From Spirochaetales bacterium (GTDB lineage Bacteria; Spirochaetota; Spirochaetia; DTKZ01), in assembly GCA_031274005.1 (NCBI GenBank), contig JAISQU010000176.1:1-8907 (forward strand): a stretch of 8,907 nt of DNA, read 5' to 3'. Every line of letters begins with the position of its first letter. Within the stretch, counting starts at the first letter, position 1. Made by a program: the position numbers and the translations under genes. Shown here piece after piece: positions 5,972 to 8,907 of this stretch. The notes under the pieces were generated by a model that did not search any database, was not told the DNA's origin, and saw only the letters and a list, made by a program, of their open reading frames with translations.

Positions 5972-8269
5972 ATGAAAGCAGGTAATATCGGTCGCCTTTT
6001 GGCGCTTTTCATTGTTGTAGTGTCTTGCAGTCAGGATGAGGCGCTGGGTTATCTTTCAGGCGACCCTTCTGATTTGGACGACCCCCAGGAATACCGCCCG
6101 GTTCCGGTTGTACTCACAGGATCCTCCGCTGCTTCAGCGTACCTTACGCAGCCCCAGCCTTATCCTTCTCCCAATCCGGTAACAGACGCCGATAAGTATT
6201 TCTTTAACTACCGGCTGGAAAAATTTGCCCCCACTACGGAACCGTTCATAGCGGAAACGTTTGGCACTCAATTTGGAATCAAACAGGGCAGTTTTTGGGA
6301 ACACAATTCCTATAACTCCCACGCGGTAGGCTTTGCCACCAATCTGTGGTCCATTTCCGTCATCGAATACGGCGAAACCGCCTCCTACGGCAGCCATACC
6401 GCTGTTTCCGAATCCTACTTCTATAACCACCTCCACTACCTGAAAGGCCTCCAGCCGGGAAAGACCTATCATTACCGCGTCTTCGCACGGGACTACAGCG
6501 GCAAGACAATAGCTTTACCCGATACAACTTTCACCACGAAAACATTCTCCGGCGAAGTCCGCCAACTCCGTCAAAATGATTTCACCCACAATGCCGGCGG
6601 CGTGGTCCGCCCCGGCCTCTTCATTACCACGCCCGGAACCTATGTCTTCATGGAAGACGTTACCACGAATGGCCTCGGCATCAATGTCAAATCCAGCGAT
6701 GTTACCATAGACCTGAACGGCCATACGCTTATCTATGATAACGCCAATAATCCCTTTGACGCCTCTTCCGACGGACAGTACAACGAAAGCGGATCCTGGG
6801 GCATTCGCGCCGGTCTCTGGAATTTTGTAAACACAAAGATCTACAACGGCGTTGTTAAACAGGGTGCAAAAGGTACGCCTGAGCGCGGCCCGCTCTTCTT
6901 ATACCACATGGGCGGCAGTACTCATAACGAAATTGCCGGTCTTACCGTTGACTATTACAGCGGCCAAACCTCCGGTATGTACGTCGGCAAAGGTTACACC
7001 CACCACAACATTCTCTACGACCGCGGCGGGGTTGTCACCGACCGCCACATGGCTGTCCGCGCCCTGATCGCCGATCCCGGAGCCGGTACCGAAGCCACCT
7101 ATAACTCCCTCCGCCGCTTCCGCCAGCGCGGCATAGACGGCGCTACGCTGGTCCGGGAGAACGAACTCTACTGCGACTCTTTCGACACCAACAGTTTCGC
7201 CCTGGGCGCAGGCAACGGCGCCACCGTGAAGGACAACAAAGTCTTCGGCATGGGCTACAATCCTATCGGCATAGGATGGGGCAACGACATTACGGTAACG
7301 AACAACTTTATCTATTTGCGGGGGTTTGCGCCCACTCAGCGCAGTACCGAATACGCCCGAATATCAGGCGTCGCGGGGATGCGCGTTACGAATTACGACA
7401 GCGAAAATCTCGTCTTTGAAAATATGCTCTTCCAGGGCAATATCATCGTACTGAAAGCGGAGGATGAGTGCAACATGGCGCGGGGTATCTGGACTATCAA
7501 CGGCGCAGGAGATAAAAACATCGTGTACCGGAACAACAAGGTAAAAGTCGAAGCCATGCCCGGAAATTTTAGCCCCTCAGCCGGCCAGCATACGGGGCTT
7601 TATTACAACGGGGATGTAAACAACGCCATCGCCGCCGTAAGTATTCAAGGTCTCAATTATGTCTCCGAAGCCGTTCCAACCGCGCTCATATTCGAAGATA
7701 ACCACTTCATAAGCAATGTTAATCACATAATAATAGGCGAAGGCTACGGTATCACCAGCGGCGCCCGCTTCTACCGTACCACCCTGGAAAAAATCCGGCA
7801 CGACAGTGATCACGGCTTTTTCGCCCCCGTCCGCCTGGGCTTCTGGTACTGGACTACTCAGGGAAATTCCATGACCGATACAAAACTCATCGGCATTACC
7901 GAAAGCGAAATGACGCCGGATTTCTACGGCGGAACCGGTAAAATGGAAATCCGGTACGGCGAAAGAAAGGCCCTGACCTTCAAGGATGAAAACGGCCGGG
8001 CGCTGGCAAACAAAACCATTGTGCTGACCAATACGGAAGATGATTACAGGCAAACCATTCAAACAGACGGGAACGGCAAAGCTGTTTTTGACCTGTTAAC
8101 CGTGCGGCATTTTAAATACGGCAACAGTCAGGAAAACGGCGGAGTGGCGGGAACTCCGGCGCGGACCGATTATCAGCGGTATATCTTTAATGCGAAGGGT
8201 TATCGGCCTTATAGTAGTGACATTGCTCAGTGGAGGACGGCGGCATCCGTTTTGCTGAGCCGTGAATAG
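5972..8269 (+). CDS. Large lipoprotein with FN3-like domain and right-handed beta-helix
   Basis: This 765-residue protein should be exported and lipidated: the N-terminus ends in VVVSCS, with Cys19 as lipid site. GGAGG lies seven bases before the ATG. A proline-rich linker leads to a fibronectin-III-like domain at about residues 126-189 (ISVIEYGETASYGS, LQPGKTYHYRVFARD, TTFTTK). From about 210 to 650 lies a repetitive region with beta-helix rungs such as VTIDLNGHTLIYDN, ATVKDNKVFG, ITVTNNFIYLRG and LIFEDNHF, as in parallel beta-helix proteins, many of which bind or cut polysaccharides. The C-terminal 110 residues look like an Ig-like or carboxypeptidase-regulatory domain (LTFKDENGRALANKTIVLTN, TDGNGKAVFDLL). 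I cannot point to catalytic residues, so enzyme or adhesin is open. It uses more C-ending codons than pyrG, a hint of separate origin. A terminator follows. Confidence 0.88.
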   Translation: MKAGNIGRLLALFIVVVSCSQDEALGYLSGDPSDLDDPQEYRPVPVVLTGSSAASAYLTQPQPYPSPNPVTDADKYFFNYRLEKFAPTTEPFIAETFGTQFGIKQGSFWEHNSYNSHAVGFATNLWSISVIEYGETASYGSHTAVSESYFYNHLHYLKGLQPGKTYHYRVFARDYSGKTIALPDTTFTTKTFSGEVRQLRQNDFTHNAGGVVRPGLFITTPGTYVFMEDVTTNGLGINVKSSDVTIDLNGHTLIYDNANNPFDASSDGQYNESGSWGIRAGLWNFVNTKIYNGVVKQGAKGTPERGPLFLYHMGGSTHNEIAGLTVDYYSGQTSGMYVGKGYTHHNILYDRGGVVTDRHMAVRALIADPGAGTEATYNSLRRFRQRGIDGATLVRENELYCDSFDTNSFALGAGNGATVKDNKVFGMGYNPIGIGWGNDITVTNNFIYLRGFAPTQRSTEYARISGVAGMRVTNYDSENLVFENMLFQGNIIVLKAEDECNMARGIWTINGAGDKNIVYRNNKVKVEAMPGNFSPSAGQHTGLYYNGDVNNAIAAVSIQGLNYVSEAVPTALIFEDNHFISNVNHIIIGEGYGITSGARFYRTTLEKIRHDSDHGFFAPVRLGFWYWTTQGNSMTDTKLIGITESEMTPDFYGGTGKMEIRYGERKALTFKDENGRALANKTIVLTNTEDDYRQTIQTDGNGKAVFDLLTVRHFKYGNSQENGGVAGTPARTDYQRYIFNAKGYRPYSSDIAQWRTAASVLLSRE

Positions 8270-8272
8270 AGT

Positions 8273-8296
8273 GTTCGGAAACTTTAGCTTCTGAAC
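8273..8296. other. Imperfect hairpin just after the lipoprotein gene
   Basis: GTTCGGAA and TTCTGAAC pair with one G-T pair and an A-C mismatch above it, around the loop TTTA. It begins four bases after the stop codon. No T run follows, so on its own it is more likely a message-stabilising 3' structure or part of a repeat than a terminator. Confidence 0.5.
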
Positions 8297-8318
8297 AACT
8301 CTCATGAATGCCGCCCTT

Positions 8319-8350
8319 GGGCGCGCCAATTTTTTCCGCGCGCCTTTTTT
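8319..8350 (+). terminator. Intrinsic terminator of the lipoprotein gene
   Basis: GGCGCG (8320-8325) pairs with CGCGCC (8339-8344) around a 13-base loop and is followed directly by six T (8345-8350). It lies 50 bases after the stop codon at 8269. The first 19 bases, GGGCGCGCCAATTTTTTCCG-like, resemble the left edge of repeat R1 near 1898-1917. Confidence 0.75.
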
Positions 8351-8413
8351 GCTCGGCCCATAGCATTTGTATACAGCACCTCCGGCGCTTTGTTCCGATA
8401 GGTATGATTGTAG

Positions 8414-8429
8414 GTGTGCTATCGCACAC
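8414..8429. other. Perfect GTGTGC hairpin
   Basis: GTGTGC/TATC/GCACAC lies just outside repeat R1 copy 2. It sits where family A repeats carry their second hairpin relative to the AAAAGCCC(C)GG motif on the minus strand, so it may be part of a composite repeat. The region 8351-8445 holds no credible gene. Confidence 0.5.
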
Positions 8430-8445
8430 ACGGAATATGCCGGGG

Positions 8446-8591
8446 CTTTTTAGGGCCTCGGTTCTGGCACAACCACGGAATAGAAAAATGCTGCATTTTC
8501 CACAACACGCTCGCGCGTGCGGTTCCGGGGCATGCTGCAATCCCTGGCGCGGCCCAAGGGCTTCCAGTGATTTTGCACGGAAAAAAATTGG
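8446..8591 (-). repeat. Structured repeat R1, copy 2, with a 32-base insert
   Basis: On the minus strand this repeats 1905-2018 nearly base for base. The hairpin CACGC/GCGA/GCGTG keeps its stem while the loop differs from the other copy (GAGA). An extra 32 bases (8474-8505) are flanked by the direct repeat ACAAC and contain the palindrome AAAATGC/T/GCATTTT. Short open frames through it translate to similar peptides in both copies only because the DNA is repeated. Confidence 0.8.
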
Positions 8592-8642
8592 TGCACCCGC
8601 TGAACAATTCACAGTTAAATTCCTGACTGTGTACTACCGCCA

Positions 8643-8679
8643 TCACGGAAATGTGCGGCGGGGACATAACCGGAACGGC
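8643..8679 (+). repeat. 37-bp direct repeat, first copy
   Basis: It begins TCACGGAAATGTGCGG and ends ACGGC. It matches 8783-8819 at 31 of 37 positions, in the same orientation and 140 bases away. Just after it is the perfect palindrome CCCGCGCC/G/GGCGCGGG. Confidence 0.7.
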
Positions 8680-8747
8680 CCGCGCCGGGCGCGGGTCTTA
8701 CTTTCAGGCGATTTGTTCTATCACAGGAAGCGCACTGGTGACTCTCA

Positions 8748-8798
8748 CCGCAATTTCCGCCCGCCTTGCGGCGGGAACACTCTCACGGAAATGTGCGG
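8748..8798. other. Compound hairpin
   Basis: The inner stem is CCCGCC/TTGC/GGCGGG (8760-8775). The outer arms are CCGCAATTTCCG (8748-8759) and CGGAAATGTGCGG (8786-8798), which pair with one bulged base across a 10-base one-sided internal loop. The right arm is part of the second direct-repeat copy. There is no T run for termination. Confidence 0.6.
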
Positions 8799-8819
8799 AA
8801 GCGGCATAACCGCCACGGC
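8783..8819 (+). repeat. 37-bp direct repeat, second copy
   Basis: This is the second copy of the direct repeat at 8643-8679. In both copies one frame reads TEMCG followed by an I-T-x-T-A pattern, but 140 bases is not a multiple of three, so the two are in different frames. Confidence 0.7.
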
Positions 8820-8858
8820 AATTGCTGCGAGATCGGCCGAGGTTCGTGGAGGGATGGT

Positions 8859-8907
8859 GTGAAGCGTGTAGTCGAGTGGTGGGTGGGCCCGCGCTGTCCG
8901 CCCCGCC
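8859..8907 (+). CDS. Possible N-terminus of a gene running off the right edge
   Basis: GTG at 8859 follows GGAGGG at a spacing of about five bases and opens a frame reading MKRVVEWWVGPRCPPR to the window edge. The start overlaps, as GTGA, the stop of an open frame that ends at 8862 and carries the TEMCG-type repeat. Four-base overlaps like this often mark coupled genes. Only 16 residues are visible and no family can be named, so chance is quite possible. Confidence 0.25.
   Translation, partial: MKRVVEWWVGPRCPPR

Noticed and set aside
8187..8612. 141-codon minus-strand open frame across the terminator and repeat R1
   Set aside because: It overlaps the 3' end of the lipoprotein gene, its terminator and a repeat, and its translation is rich in Cys, Arg and Pro with no sensible pattern.

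Overview
The window looks like a chromosomal piece of a spirochete, most likely a Treponema-like bacterium of moderately high GC. This is inferred from the relaxed lipoprotein signals, an Lpt-type export operon that lacks Kdo genes, and many short palindromic repeats. No ribosomal or tRNA gene is present to confirm it. The well-preserved part runs left to right on the plus strand.

Positions 1-1900 (minus strand) are a decaying accessory region. Its core is a broken VgrG-like spike gene: an OB-fold, a beta-prism stretch and a C-terminal PAAR-type tip. It is interrupted by a frameshift in a run of six C and by a palindromic insert that carries an in-frame stop. Downstream of the tip lie two small overlapping genes, one a single-pass membrane protein that is itself frameshifted in a run of eight A. 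Upstream is a 46-residue ORF of unknown function.

Positions 1900-2235 hold two kinds of palindromic repeat and then a very good sigma-70-type promoter. It is placed so that the pyrG message should start almost at the ATG, giving a leaderless mRNA.

Positions 2236-5912 form a tight operon: pyrG (CTP synthase), lptC, lptA and lptB, each overlapping the next by 4 to 11 bases. PyrG supplies CTP. LptC, LptA and LptB are the inner-membrane/periplasmic bridge and the ATPase of an Lpt-type lipid export machine. The Kdo genes that often sit between pyrG and lptC in Gram-negative bacteria are absent.

Positions 5972-8269 encode a large lipoprotein with a fibronectin-III-like domain, a right-handed beta-helix and a C-terminal Ig-like domain, followed by an intrinsic terminator. 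Positions 8270-8907 are mostly repeats: an inverted second copy of the repeat upstream of pyrG, a 37-bp direct repeat and a compound hairpin. A possible new gene start lies at the right edge.
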